A DNA stretch of 64,000 bases from Treponema socranskii subsp. buccale (GCF_024181585.1 NZ_CP054258.1:248001-312000); one strand, 5' to 3'. Counted from the first letter of the stretch, positions 33,961 through 43,341 are shown. Numbers and translations: made by a program. Notes: generated from the letters alone by a model not told the origin.

Positions 33961-34086
33961 TCGGCGTGTTTTAAAACAGTTTGTACTATATCCGTTAAAA
34001 AAAATTATGACAAGCGCAGGTTACGAGGCAACACGGAAATCGATCTGTCGTATCATTGACAGAAAGTCCGACAAAGCATATTCTGA

Positions 34087-34135
34087 TATCGCATTTTCAA
34101 AGTTACCTCTAAAAACTGAAGTTTTTAGAGGTTCC
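34087..34135 (+). repeat. Short hairpin repeat, copy B
   Basis: Matches 12646-12694 in TCGCATTTTCAAAGTTA and the hairpin. Here the stem ACCTCTAAAAAC/GTTTTTAGAGGT is a perfect 12 bp with a TGAA loop. It lies just before the mscL leader and could act as an attenuator, but there is no T run after it. Confidence 0.75.
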
Positions 34136-34168
34136 CTAATGTATCAATTGCAATTACAGGAGCAATCT

Positions 34169-34606
34169 ATGGGTGAAAACAATTCGGAAAATAAGTTCAG
34201 CTTAAAGAGCGGATTTTCCGCGGCATCGAAAGAAGCGACGGCTTTTAAAAAATTCATTTCCCGCGGCAATGTCGTCGATATGGCGATCGGTGTCATCATC
34301 GGCGGTGCGTTCGGAAAAATCATTTCGAGCCTCGTAAACGATATCATTATGCCGCTTATCGGTTTGTTGATCGGCGGTATCGATTTTACGAATTTGAGCG
34401 TCAAAATCGGTGAAGCGACGGTCGCATACGGTAAGTTTATACAGACCGTCGTCGATTTTTTGATCGTCGCAATCTGTATTTTTACGGTCGTCAGAATATT
34501 CGAACGATTTAAGAAAAAAGAAGAAGAAATCGAAGCGCCTCCCGCAAAGCCTGCCGATGTCGTGCTTTTGGAAGAAATTCGCGATATTTTGAAAAATAAA
34601 AATTAA
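34169..34606 (+). CDS. mscL: Large-conductance mechanosensitive channel MscL
   Basis: Started at the ATG at 34169 with AGGAGC ahead of it; the longer upstream frame runs through repeat DNA and would misplace the N-terminus. The 145-residue protein has the N-terminal helix [20 protein letters not shown], first membrane segment with [10 protein letters not shown], second segment [13 protein letters not shown] and a charged C-terminal bundle ending LLEEIRDIL. It opens on membrane tension to release solutes after osmotic downshift. Confidence 0.95.
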   Translation: MGENNSENKFSLKSGFSAASKEATAFKKFISRGNVVDMAIGVIIGGAFGKIISSLVNDIIMPLIGLLIGGIDFTNLSVKIGEATVAYGKFIQTVVDFLIVAICIFTVVRIFERFKKKEEEIEAPPAKPADVVLLEEIRDILKNKN

Positions 34607-34619
34607 TTTTTTTAGAAAA

Positions 34620-34678
34620 CGGACGTTCTTTTTGCAGATTACTCGGCGATATCTGCGGATGGGTGTCCGATTTTTTTT
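34620..34678 (+). terminator. Terminator after mscL
   Basis: CGGAC (34620-34624) pairs with GTCCG (34665-34669), an inner stem GCAGAT/ATCTGC forms, and eight T residues follow. Confidence 0.7.
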
Positions 34679-34700
34679 AAGCCGATATTTATTTTATTAA

Positions 34701-35735
34701 TTATTTTTTGCAGCAGAGCCATGTAAGTTCGTGCTTGTTATAATTCAAATGTACGAGGCGGCTGTCGGGGAGCGTTGCAAATTTTTCGATAAGCTGCCAA
34801 TCGATACCGCCCTGCATTTTAACGGTGCAGATCATGTTGCGGCAAAGACCGCTTGAAAGCCACATACCGATCCATTCGTAAAGCCTTTCGGGATAGCATA
34901 TCACATCGCTGAAAACCCAATCGCATGCACCGACGTCTTCGGGTTTAAGCGTAAAAGCGTCGTGGCGCAAAAAATCGACGCGGGGGTTTTTCATAAGTTC
35001 TGGCACGAGTTCCGCCCTGTCTACGGAAAGCACGTTGCAGCCCAAACCTGTAAGCACCCACGTCCAGCCTCCGGGACTTGCACCGGCGTCAAAACAGCGG
35101 TCGCCTTTTCCCGGCAAGTCGCAGCCGAAAAAAAGGCGCATGAGCGTCAGCGCTTCGTAGAGTTTCAGATATGCGCGGCTCGGCGGGTCTTCGTGATTTT
35201 CCGTAAAACGAATCGCACCTGCGGGCAAAAAGCTCGTCGTTGCGGCCGAGGCGAGCATCGTGTGTTTTCCGGTAAGCGTATATAATCCGATAGGGGCGGT
35301 CGGTATGCGCACGGGAAAGGAGCGTTCTTTCAGATTGATATACGGAAGCTTTGCTCTGATGAGAGCCGATCGTCTGAAAAATTGATAGTCATACGGCGCC
35401 CAGTTTCGCTGTATGTCCGAAAGTTCGCGGGAAGCATCGCCGATCGATTCGAAATCGATCGAGAGAGGCGAGAGCATGGCGGTGCGGCACCAATACGGCA
35501 CACGCAAGGAGGGAATACCTTGTGCAATTTTCCCGTCGTCGATCGCTTCGCTTTCATTTTGTAAATTATTAATTAATAAATTGTCGATATGCGGCGTATA
35601 GAGCAAATCGCCGTACCGAACGGACTCTCGCAAATCGCAAAAAAAACGTTCGCGAAGTTCGGCGGCGAGCATATCGTACATGTCGGGAAACGATAAAAAC
35701 GCTGCGCCCGATAATTTTTTTACACTACTTGGCAT
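34701..35735 (-). CDS. RlmM-like FtsJ-fold RNA methyltransferase
   Basis: Started at the ATG at 35735; the longer upstream reading is mostly Arg-rich out-of-frame translation of the PilZ gene. The 344-residue protein has a divergent N-terminal region and a C-terminal Rossmann methyltransferase with SAM motif DAGASPGGWTW near residue 224 and a following DWVFSDV. It resembles RlmM (2'-O-methylation of C2498 in 23S rRNA). The exact target is inferred. Its start overlaps the end of the PilZ gene by 16 bases. Confidence 0.8.
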   Translation of the reverse strand: MPSSVKKLSGAAFLSFPDMYDMLAAELRERFFCDLRESVRYGDLLYTPHIDNLLINNLQNESEAIDDGKIAQGIPSLRVPYWCRTAMLSPLSIDFESIGDASRELSDIQRNWAPYDYQFFRRSALIRAKLPYINLKERSFPVRIPTAPIGLYTLTGKHTMLASAATTSFLPAGAIRFTENHEDPPSRAYLKLYEALTLMRLFFGCDLPGKGDRCFDAGASPGGWTWVLTGLGCNVLSVDRAELVPELMKNPRVDFLRHDAFTLKPEDVGACDWVFSDVICYPERLYEWIGMWLSSGLCRNMICTVKMQGGIDWQLIEKFATLPDSRLVHLNYNKHELTWLCCKK

Positions 35736-36112
35736 ACGGAGCCGACGATTTGGTTTTCGACCGTCTGATCTTCGGCGGCGTCCGAAAGACTTGCGATATA
35801 TTCGGAAAGATGGACGGAGTCGGGGGAGCGGAGAATCCGGAAGCCGATTTCGGTTACGCCTTTGTCTTCTTTTGCCCAACGCGGATGACAGAGCAGCGTA
35901 AAGGGGGCTTTGTGCATTTCGCCGGCGATGCGGGAAGGCATGACTTTTATTTCATAATCGCTGTCGAGGTCGACTACCACGGCAAAAGGGTAATGCACTT
36001 TGCATCCTTCTTTGCTTATGTTGTCGAGCACGCCCGGCAGGGCGCAGATTTGGGGAGCGTCTATTCTGCCGATATCGTCGTATCGAACCGATTTTCGTGC
36101 GGCGGTATGCAT
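35720..36112 (-). CDS. PilZ-domain protein
   Basis: Started at the ATG at 36112. The 130-residue protein shows the c-di-GMP-binding pattern of PilZ: RKSVR near the N-terminus, then DNISKEG about 24 residues later. It is a single-domain PilZ protein and should respond to c-di-GMP, which controls motility and host interaction in spirochaetes. CATACT lies 6 bases before the ATG and TTGACT 17 bp before that, with no SD, so the transcript is predicted to be leaderless. It overlaps the downstream methyltransferase gene. Confidence 0.75.
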   Translation of the reverse strand: MHTAARKSVRYDDIGRIDAPQICALPGVLDNISKEGCKVHYPFAVVVDLDSDYEIKVMPSRIAGEMHKAPFTLLCHPRWAKEDKGVTEIGFRILRSPDSVHLSEYIASLSDAAEDQTVENQIVGSVCQVV

Positions 36113-36118
36113 ACGAAC

Positions 36119-36147
36119 AGTATGGCTGTTTTTCCGCGTATAGTCAA
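36119..36147 (-). promoter_or_regulatory. Promoter of the PilZ gene, leaderless geometry
   Basis: On the minus strand, TTGACT (36147-36142), 17 bp, CATACT (36124-36119), then 6 bases to the ATG. Confidence 0.78.
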
Positions 36148-37754
36148 CATACCGATTTGATTTGCTCGGCGATGAGAGCTGCCGCATTTTCTCCGTCCAT
36201 AGCCGACGATACGATACCGCCGGAATAACCCGAAGCCTCGCCTGCGGGATAGAGGCGCGCGACGGAAACGCATTCGCCCGTCTCCTTATCTCGCAGTATG
36301 CGGACGGGAGTCGATGTACGCGTTTCGACGGCGATGAGGAGCGCATCGTGCGAAATAAAGCCGCGCATCGTTTTATTAAAATCGACAAACGCTTTTTCGA
36401 GCCTCTTTTCGATGTGCGCGGGAAGCCATTCGTCGAGTCTGCTTGCGACGATGCCGGGCGTAAAGCTCGTCGGAGGAAGCGAATCGCTTTTGCGGTGTAA
36501 AAGGAAATCTTCCATGCGTTGCGCGGGTGCCGCTTGTCCCTCTCCGTGCAGCTTCGCTTCGCGTTCGAGATGCGTCCGCCAATACAAGCCCGCAAGGGCG
36601 GGACAGTCGCCCGCTTTTTTAATAAATTCTTCGGGGATGTCTTCCGGCCGCGTTTCGACGACGATCGCCGCGTTCGACCACTTTGAATTGCGTCTGCTCG
36701 ACGACATACCGTTTACGACGATTTCGTCACCGCTTGTCGCCGACGGCACGACAAAGCCTCCGGGACACATGCAAAAAGAATAGACGCCGCGCCCCGAGAC
36801 TTGCGTCGTAAGGCGGTATTCTGCGGAGTGAAAATTTTTTCCGTGAAACTGAATCGCATCGATGAGTTCTCGCGGGTGTTCGACGCGCACGCCCGCCGCA
36901 AAGGTTTTCGCTTCGAGCGCTTCCGGAGCGCATCGCGCGACGAGGGCGTATATGTCGTTTGCCGAATGTCCCGATGCAAGCAGCACCGCGTCCGCTTCGA
37001 TCGTGCGCTTCTCTTTCGTTTTCGTATGCTCTGCGGCGATTCCCGTGATGCGTTTTTTGCCGTTTTCGGTTTCCGTGAGAAAATCGACGCATTTTGTGCA
37101 GCTGTGAAATTCGCCTCCGAGTGACATGATTTTTTCGCGCATCGCGTTTACGATTTTCGGAAGCTTGTCCGTACCGATGTGCGGGTGCGCGTCGGAGAGG
37201 ATCGATTCGGACGCGCCGAAAAAATTGAACAGGGCGAGGATGCGGCCTACGTCTCCACGCTTTGTACTTCTCGTGTAAAGCTTTCCGTCGCTGAACGCGC
37301 CGGCGCCTCCTTCGCCGAAACAGTAATTGCTGTCGCCGTCGACCGAGCTTTTCGTACCGATCTTAGCTATCGTTTTTTTGCGCTCGTCCGTCTCTTCACC
37401 TCGTTCGACGATTATCGGCGTGATGCCGTCTTCAAGCAGGCGGAGTGCGCCGAACAATCCGGCGGGACCGGATCCGACGATGACGACGCGTCTTGCTCCG
37501 TCGGCACGCTTCCATTCGGGAACGGACTTTTCGAATTGTACGTCGGGCGCTTCGCCGATATAGGCTTTGCAGCGCAGGCAGATGCGTATGCGGCCGTGCC
37601 GTGCGTCGATCGAACGCTTTACGACTGCGAGCCGTATGTCTTCGTTTCGGGCGTTGATATTTTTTTTCGAAAGCGCTTCCGTCGCTTTATGTTTCAATAC
37701 CCGTTCATCGTGCTCGTTTTCGGGGCGTACGATGAGCGTGATTTCTTCGATCAT
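36144..37754 (-). CDS. COG2509-type FAD-dependent oxidoreductase
   Basis: Started at the ATG at 37754, which overlaps the peptidase stop as ATGA. The 536-residue flavoprotein has a small N-terminal domain, then VVIVGSGPAGLFGALRLL (dinucleotide-binding, near residue 90), GEGGAGAFSDGKL, and a C-terminal YPAGEASGYSGGIVSSA that closes the FAD site. It belongs to the uncharacterised COG2509 dehydrogenases. No substrate is known. It is in an operon with the VanY-like peptidase gene. Confidence 0.88.
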   Translation of the reverse strand: MIEEITLIVRPENEHDERVLKHKATEALSKKNINARNEDIRLAVVKRSIDARHGRIRICLRCKAYIGEAPDVQFEKSVPEWKRADGARRVVIVGSGPAGLFGALRLLEDGITPIIVERGEETDERKKTIAKIGTKSSVDGDSNYCFGEGGAGAFSDGKLYTRSTKRGDVGRILALFNFFGASESILSDAHPHIGTDKLPKIVNAMREKIMSLGGEFHSCTKCVDFLTETENGKKRITGIAAEHTKTKEKRTIEADAVLLASGHSANDIYALVARCAPEALEAKTFAAGVRVEHPRELIDAIQFHGKNFHSAEYRLTTQVSGRGVYSFCMCPGGFVVPSATSGDEIVVNGMSSSRRNSKWSNAAIVVETRPEDIPEEFIKKAGDCPALAGLYWRTHLEREAKLHGEGQAAPAQRMEDFLLHRKSDSLPPTSFTPGIVASRLDEWLPAHIEKRLEKAFVDFNKTMRGFISHDALLIAVETRTSTPVRILRDKETGECVSVARLYPAGEASGYSGGIVSSAMDGENAAALIAEQIKSVC

Positions 37755-38638
37755 AAAGATTTCCACGCGTCGATGAATTCGAGCGTAAACTGTTGGATGT
37801 CGCCGAAGTATTTTTTTTGAAACGCGCACGCCTTTTTCCCGATGTAGCGGAAGTGCCAGCTTTCCCAGCGGTAGCCCGTCGCGTCCTCATAGCCGTCGGG
37901 AAAGCTCAAACTCCAGCCGAAACTTTCGGCGTGATTTCGCATCCACGCGCCCGCGCGGGTGTTTGCGAAGGTGTTGTCGATGGAACCGAAGTCGATGACG
38001 AGACCCGTCTGGTGCTGACTCGTGCCCGCTCGAGAACTTTCCCTTTCGGCTTCCGCAAGTCCGTCGATCGCAACCCAGCGCTCGAATACTTTTTTTTGAT
38101 ATTCGTAGGAGCGGTATGTTGAGCTTACGAGCAGGGTAATGCCGTCTTTTTTTGCTTCTCGTCCCATAACGACGAGCGCTTCGTAGGCTTCGGGTCTCAA
38201 CGAAAGATCGTTTCGGATAATGTTGAACGCATCGTTTTTGACGAGCGGAATGAGGCGGGCAGGGGCGTAGCCGTCGGGGAGCGGATGCGTTTTATCGACG
38301 AGGGTCAAAAGCGAAAGATCGTCTTTCGGATTTTGTGCGTCTTCTTCGAGCACCGCTTTTAAATCCGCGATAAATTCACCGTAATCGTCTATGACGATCG
38401 TTTCCCTCGCCCGAGCGCTCATCTTTGAAATCACGGAACGGACGAACGCCTCGTCTTTTTCCCGCTGCACCTCTTCAACCGTTTTCGGTGCGGCGGGAGC
38501 ACTTTGTGATTTTGTTAAAAAAGCCGTTTCCGCACCGGAAGCTTTTCCGGCGCTTTTCCGCCCGAAGGCGAAAAACAGCAGAGTAAGCGCCGCGGCGCAC
38601 ACCAGCGCCGCAGCCGGCAGTATCGTTTGTTTTTTCAT
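37751..38638 (-). CDS. M15-family D,D-carboxypeptidase (VanY-like)
   Basis: A 295-residue protein with an N-terminal membrane anchor or signal (about residues 5-25), an extracytoplasmic domain with STYRSYEYQKKVF, the zinc-binding SQHQTGLVIDFG (H209, D216) and the catalytic pair in WESWHFRYIG (E259, H262). This is the VanY/DdcY layout and predicts cleavage of terminal D-Ala from peptidoglycan stems. It overlaps the flavoprotein gene by 4 bases. Confidence 0.92.
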   Translation of the reverse strand: MKKQTILPAAALVCAAALTLLFFAFGRKSAGKASGAETAFLTKSQSAPAAPKTVEEVQREKDEAFVRSVISKMSARARETIVIDDYGEFIADLKAVLEEDAQNPKDDLSLLTLVDKTHPLPDGYAPARLIPLVKNDAFNIIRNDLSLRPEAYEALVVMGREAKKDGITLLVSSTYRSYEYQKKVFERWVAIDGLAEAERESSRAGTSQHQTGLVIDFGSIDNTFANTRAGAWMRNHAESFGWSLSFPDGYEDATGYRWESWHFRYIGKKACAFQKKYFGDIQQFTLEFIDAWKSL

Positions 38639-38692
38639 CGTATATTCCTATAATTTAATAATTATTAATTTTGATCCGCGCGATCCGCTTCA

Positions 38693-39241
38693 TCACTTGA
38701 ATTCGTAGGCCTGTAAGCCGCAGTTTTCAAAGCCGCTGTTCGTGAATTCTTCGATGGTTTCGTAATCCTGAAAGTACGTACTGATAAGCACCGAAAGCAT
38801 ACCGTGACACACGAAGAGTATATTGTCGGGCGCGAAGCGCGCACGCCCTTCTTCGATAGCTCCGTAAACGCGGTAAGCGGCATAGAGCAGCGATTCGCCT
38901 CCGGGAAAGCGTTTATACGGGTTCGCCTTTATCGCAAGGAATTCCGCACCCTGTGTGCTCGTGTGTTCGAATGCGCCGAAATCGATTTCGTGCAAACGTT
39001 CTTCGACGACGGCATCGATGCCGAGCGCCTTTTCGATATAGGATGCGGTTTCCCGTGCGCGGCCGAGAGGCGAGACGAGAATGTGTTTGATACGATAATC
39101 GTTTTGATGTTCGGCAAGTCGGGCGGCGAGAGAAGCTGCTTGCAGCCTGCCTTTTTCCGACAGCGGAATTTCTGCAAGACCCGAGATGATGTGTTTTGCA
39201 TTCCATTCGGTTTCGCCGTGTCGGGTAACGTAGAGCGTCAT
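38693..39241 (-). CDS. Histidine phosphatase (phosphoglycerate mutase-like)
   Basis: A 182-residue histidine phosphatase with the phosphohistidine motif TRHGETEWN at residues 6-14, the second Arg in LVSPLGRARETA, and the second catalytic His in LFVCHGM near residue 147. Members range from cofactor-dependent mutase-like enzymes to broad phosphatases, and the substrate is not clear. TAGTAT lies 6 bases before the ATG without an obvious -35. It diverges from gdhA. Confidence 0.88.
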   Translation of the reverse strand: MTLYVTRHGETEWNAKHIISGLAEIPLSEKGRLQAASLAARLAEHQNDYRIKHILVSPLGRARETASYIEKALGIDAVVEERLHEIDFGAFEHTSTQGAEFLAIKANPYKRFPGGESLLYAAYRVYGAIEEGRARFAPDNILFVCHGMLSVLISTYFQDYETIEEFTNSGFENCGLQAYEFK

Positions 39242-39329
39242 AGCGACATACTACCCAAAAACGATAATTTGCGCTAGTATTATTTATTCGGCTTCAATGA
39301 ACTCGGCCGGATAAGAAGGTAGAAGAAAA

Positions 39330-40676
39330 ATGAAAAACGCATACGTCAAACGGATTTGGGAAGACGTTCAGCTGAAAAATGCGGATCAGAGCGAATTCCT
39401 CCAAGCGGTTCAGGAAGTTTTAACGACGATCGAACCCGCCGTTGCAAAGATGCAAAAAGAACTTGAACGCAATGCGGTCCTCGAGCGTTTCGTAGAGCCG
39501 GAACGCACCGTCATGTTCCGCGTGCCGTGGACGGACGACAAGGGCGCACCTCACATCAACCGCGGATATCGTGTGCAGTTCAACAGCGCGATCGGCCCGT
39601 ACAAGGGAGGCCTGCGCTTCAGCCCCGAAGTGAATCTTTCGGTTTTGAAATTTTTGGGTTTCGAGCAGACGCTCAAAAACAGTTTAACGACGCTCCCGAT
39701 GGGCGGAGGCAAGGGCGGAAGCGATTTCGATCCGCACGGAAAATCGGACGCGGAAGTGATGCGCTTTTGCCAATCGTTCGTGACGGAATTGTACCGCCAC
39801 ATCGGCCCCGATACGGATGTGCCGGCAGGCGACAAAGGAGTGGGCGGACGCGAAGTCGCGTTTATGTTCGGACAGTACAAGCGCATTACGAATACGTTTT
39901 CCGGAGTGCTCACCGGTAAGGGGCTCGACTTCGGCGGCTCGCTCATCCGTACAGAAGCGACGGGCTACGGGCTCATCTATTTTGCGGAGTGTATGCTGAA
40001 AAAAATCGGCGAAGACTTTACCGGTAAAATATGTTCGGTGTCGGGCGACGGAAACGTCGCGCAGTACGCTGTAGAAAAATTGATTCAGCTCGGAGCAAAA
40101 CCCGTGACGCTCAGCGATCACACGGGATTCATTTTCGATGCACAGGGTATTACGCAAAAAAAACTCGACTACGTAAAAAAGCTCCGCGCCGCGCATAAGG
40201 GTATTTCCGAATACGTAAAAAAATTTCCCGAAGCGAAGTTTACCGCGAATGCGAAACCGTGGTCGGTAAAAGTCGATTGTGCATTTCCGTGCGCGACGCA
40301 AAACGAACTGTGCGGAAAAGATGCCGATATGCTTATTAAAAACGGAGTTCGGCTCGTCGCGGAAGGTGCGAATATGCCGAGCACGCTCGATGCGACGGCG
40401 AAGTTTCAAAACGCGAAAGTGCTTTTCGCTCCCGGCAAAGCTTCGAACGCGGGCGGCGTTTCCGTTTCCGGCCTTGAAATGAGTCAAAACAGCGAACACC
40501 TCTCGTGGTCAAAGGAAGAAGTCGACGCGAAGCTCAAGCGGATCATGACGAACATCCACGACAACGCGTACGATACGGCGAAGGAGTTCGGCGTAAAAGG
40601 CGACTATGTCGCCGGTGCGAATATCGCGGGGTTCGTCAAAGTCGCCCGCGCGATGATCGCGCAGGGACTGGTGTAA
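39330..40676 (+). CDS. gdhA: Glutamate dehydrogenase, hexameric NADP type
   Basis: A 448-residue class I glutamate dehydrogenase. It has GPYKGGLRF near residues 89-97, the catalytic Lys in PMGGGKGGSDFDP (123-135), and a nucleotide fold with GDGNVAQYA near residue 235. It interconverts 2-oxoglutarate plus ammonia and glutamate. AAGGTAGAAG is the ribosome site. Length and motifs match the biosynthetic NADP enzymes. Cofactor choice is inferred. Confidence 0.95.
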   Translation: MKNAYVKRIWEDVQLKNADQSEFLQAVQEVLTTIEPAVAKMQKELERNAVLERFVEPERTVMFRVPWTDDKGAPHINRGYRVQFNSAIGPYKGGLRFSPEVNLSVLKFLGFEQTLKNSLTTLPMGGGKGGSDFDPHGKSDAEVMRFCQSFVTELYRHIGPDTDVPAGDKGVGGREVAFMFGQYKRITNTFSGVLTGKGLDFGGSLIRTEATGYGLIYFAECMLKKIGEDFTGKICSVSGDGNVAQYAVEKLIQLGAKPVTLSDHTGFIFDAQGITQKKLDYVKKLRAAHKGISEYVKKFPEAKFTANAKPWSVKVDCAFPCATQNELCGKDADMLIKNGVRLVAEGANMPSTLDATAKFQNAKVLFAPGKASNAGGVSVSGLEMSQNSEHLSWSKEEVDAKLKRIMTNIHDNAYDTAKEFGVKGDYVAGANIAGFVKVARAMIAQGLV

Positions 40677-40849
40677 GCGTGCCGAAAGCGCCGCGTCGTA
40701 CAATGTGCACGCGAGCGCAAACGTTATGAACGCGCAAGTACGAAATTTCGAGCGCCGTACCTACAGCGGCGCTGTGAGTGCCCTTTGATTCGAAAAGGAT
40801 CGACCGGCATGTATTCTGATCCCGCTTTTATCGGCGGACGGGGGAATGT

Positions 40850-41986
40850 ATGAAATGCGTTCGTTGTATGCTTTCGATTTTTGCGGCGGCACTGTTATTT
40901 GCAGGTTGTGCGTCCGCTCCGAAGACGGCGGCCGAAGGAAAGGCGCCTGAAGCGAAACCCGCGCAGACGCCCGAATGGAAGACGTTTCGCGGGAAAGTGA
41001 CGGCGATAGAAAAATACGGGCACGCCGTCACCGATATCGCGTTTGCCGATATGCAAAAAGCGGGCTATGAACACGGCGATATCGTAACCGTGCGCTTCGA
41101 CAACGGCTATACGTTCAACGCTCCCGTCGTCGCGAATTACGATGTCGATAAGGGCGCCTTTCTCGTACGCACGAATCACGCAGGCGGCTTTATCGCCGCG
41201 TGCATCAATTACGGAAAACTGAACGTAACGGCGAACGTCGGTGTCGGATCCGCACTCACCGTTTCGATGAAACAAAAAGCGGGCTATCGAGAGCAGTACG
41301 CGCTGCGCTCCCTTACCGGAACCGATAAAAGGAACGGTTATGCGTCGGATGAAGCCTTTGCCAATTTCAGATGCGTGTCGCTCGGATTGATCGGAAAAAA
41401 TATTTTATATCGAGGGAGTCACCCTGCGAAAAAGGGCTGGACGCGCGCACCCTATGCGTCCTCTCTTATGGAAAAGGCGAAAATCAAAACGGTCGTCGAT
41501 ATGTCCGATTCCCGAAACGAACTCACGTCCTATCTCGACCCGTCGAATCCTCAATACTCGGCGTATTACGCATCGCTCGATAAAGCGGGCGGCGTCGTGT
41601 GCCTCAGTATGAACATGGATTTTACAAGCGATATATTTGCTGCGGGTATTATCGGCGGCTTGCGCTTTATGATCAGCCATGAAGGACCGTATTACCTGCA
41701 CTGCAACGAAGGAAAGGATCGTACCGGCTTTATCATGATTTTGCTCGAATCGCTCATGGGCGCAAGCAAAGAAGAAGCGATGCGCGATTATATGCAGAGT
41801 TATGTCAATTTTTATCATGTGGAAAGAGGCAGCTATAAATACAACGTTATTGCGAAGGCGAATTTCGAGCCGATGTATAAAGCGATCGTCGGAGGCTTGC
41901 CGCCTGTAAAAGGCTCGCGGGCATATCTTTCCGCCAACGGTATGACCGACGCGGAAATCGAAGCGCTTGTGCAGCGTCTTCGCTGA
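40850..41986 (+). CDS. Lipoprotein fusing a SAM-hydrolase-type barrel to a tyrosine phosphatase-like domain
   Basis: A 378-residue lipoprotein with signal and lipobox LLFAGC (Cys20). Residues 47-140 (GKVTAIEKYGHAVTDI ... GDIVTVRFDNGYTF) resemble the C-terminal beta-barrel of SAM hydroxide adenosyltransferases. Residues 170-360 form a phosphatase-like domain with P-loop HCNEGKDRTG (284-293, nucleophile C285, Arg291). It would act in the periplasm or at the surface, where tyrosine or inositol phosphate substrates are unusual. It lies 29 bases before rnhA. The domain matches are by pattern only. Confidence 0.75.
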   Translation: MKCVRCMLSIFAAALLFAGCASAPKTAAEGKAPEAKPAQTPEWKTFRGKVTAIEKYGHAVTDIAFADMQKAGYEHGDIVTVRFDNGYTFNAPVVANYDVDKGAFLVRTNHAGGFIAACINYGKLNVTANVGVGSALTVSMKQKAGYREQYALRSLTGTDKRNGYASDEAFANFRCVSLGLIGKNILYRGSHPAKKGWTRAPYASSLMEKAKIKTVVDMSDSRNELTSYLDPSNPQYSAYYASLDKAGGVVCLSMNMDFTSDIFAAGIIGGLRFMISHEGPYYLHCNEGKDRTGFIMILLESLMGASKEEAMRDYMQSYVNFYHVERGSYKYNVIAKANFEPMYKAIVGGLPPVKGSRAYLSANGMTDAEIEALVQRLR

Positions 41987-42015
41987 CGGAATTTTTTAAC
42001 AAAAAGCGATTTGGT

Positions 42016-42486
42016 ATGATTGAATCTTTCAAAAACGGAACGCTCGTCGTCTATACCGACGGCGGCTGCAGCGGAAATCCCGGACCGGGCGGCTGGGCGT
42101 GCGTCATCGTCGACGGTGAAAAAAAAGAAACGATAAGCGGCGGAGAAAAATCGACGACAAATAACCGTATGGAGCTCACTGCCGCGATCGCAGCTCTTTC
42201 CGCCGTCGTGCAAAACCCGCAGTACGGCGGACGGCCGGTACATATTTTTTGCGACAGCCAATATGTCAAAAACGGCATTACGTCCTGGATCCGCTCGTGG
42301 AAAAAAAACGGCTGGCGCACTGCGGCGAAAAAACCCGTCTTAAACCGCGATTTGTGGGAAAGACTCGACGCTCTTTCCGCATCGCTCGATATTTCGTGGT
42401 CGTGGGTAAAAGGACACGCGGGAATCAAATACAACGAACTGTGCGACGAGCTGTGCCAAAAAGAAATCCGCAGACAAAAGAATTGA
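42016..42486 (+). CDS. rnhA: Ribonuclease HI
   Basis: A 156-residue RNase H with the full catalytic set: D15 in YTDGG, E53 in NNRMELTA, D80 in FCDSQYV, H134 in KGHAG and D144 in CDELC. It cuts RNA in RNA-DNA hybrids, including R-loops and primers. No SD is seen before the ATG and it lies close behind the phosphatase-like gene, so it may be read by coupling. Confidence 0.96.
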   Translation: MIESFKNGTLVVYTDGGCSGNPGPGGWACVIVDGEKKETISGGEKSTTNNRMELTAAIAALSAVVQNPQYGGRPVHIFCDSQYVKNGITSWIRSWKKNGWRTAAKKPVLNRDLWERLDALSASLDISWSWVKGHAGIKYNELCDELCQKEIRRQKN

Positions 42487-42549
42487 TCTTTGCCGGCGAT
42501 CGTTAATTAATAATTATTAATTTCGGGGTGTTCCGGCAGCTTTCCCCGT

Positions 42550-43341
42550 TCAATATTCATCGTGCGCCGGTTCTTTGTCCTTGCTTTGGACACGCTGCAT
42601 ATACGGCGCAATCGCCGCCTCTATTTTTTCTTCGGCGAGCGCGTTCATCATCTGCGACGTCATCGCTTTTGTAAAGTAAAATCTCAGCGTTGCGGACGCT
42701 TCAATTTTCGATCGGCCGGAATTGTATTCTTCGTTTTCAGCCGACGGCACGGAAAGTAAAAAGTAGGGGGACCCGTCTTTGAATTCGTATCCGAATTGTA
42801 CGCGGGACTGCGCGCGGTTATTGATTATCCTTGCAAAGGATCCCCACTGCAGCGAAACCGGGTATTCTCCGTAGATTTTCGTCCGATTGCCTTTTCTGTC
42901 GAGCCGTTTATTTTCAAAATCGTCGAAATATCGATTGACGGCCTCGCGAAACATACCGCGGCCGGCTTTATTCAGCAGCACGTGATACATACCGCCGCGG
43001 TACCATGCGGCAAAACCCGAAAGCCCCGTTTCGATATTGTAAATGCACAGCGCGTCTTCTTCTTTCAGTGTGCCGAACGCGGTTTTTTGGAATACGCGCG
43101 TCATATCGATTTCGATGTCCTGCTGTCCGCCGGTAAAAAAATTCGTAAATGCGTTGCCGCTTTTCGGACGTACGATAGTGCGAGGTGCGTCGTCGTTTTC
43201 CTGCCGCTTTATCTCCGTGCCCGAAGAATGTGCGGCATACGGATCCGCTGAAATCGGCGCCGCGGACTTGCACGAAACGCATGCGAGCGTAACGGCCAGC
43301 ACGAACGGCAATACGATGATATGGGATTGTATTTTTTTCAT
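42550..43341 (-). CDS. Hypothetical lipoprotein
   Basis: Started at the ATG at 43341 where GAGGT precedes it; the longer upstream frame lacks a signal. The 263-residue product opens with a lipoprotein signal ending LACVSC. The mature part is beta-rich with no recognised domain; it includes FTNFFTGGQQDIEIDMTRVF and a tail rich in charged residues. It is likely a surface or periplasmic lipoprotein of treponemes. Function is unknown. Confidence 0.75.
   Translation of the reverse strand: MKKIQSHIIVLPFVLAVTLACVSCKSAAPISADPYAAHSSGTEIKRQENDDAPRTIVRPKSGNAFTNFFTGGQQDIEIDMTRVFQKTAFGTLKEEDALCIYNIETGLSGFAAWYRGGMYHVLLNKAGRGMFREAVNRYFDDFENKRLDRKGNRTKIYGEYPVSLQWGSFARIINNRAQSRVQFGYEFKDGSPYFLLSVPSAENEEYNSGRSKIEASATLRFYFTKAMTSQMMNALAEEKIEAAIAPYMQRVQSKDKEPAHDEY

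Noticed and set aside
33887-34168. N-terminal extension of mscL
   Set aside because: The extra 94 residues run through repeat DNA, and the known MscL N-terminus and a good SD are at 34169.
36113-36595. Long N-terminal extension of the PilZ protein
   Set aside because: It is out-of-frame translation of the flavoprotein gene, and a promoter with leaderless spacing sits before the ATG at 36112.
40677-40849. Terminator or small RNA after gdhA
   Set aside because: GCGCCG/CGGCGC can pair but no T run follows and no conserved RNA pattern was recognised.
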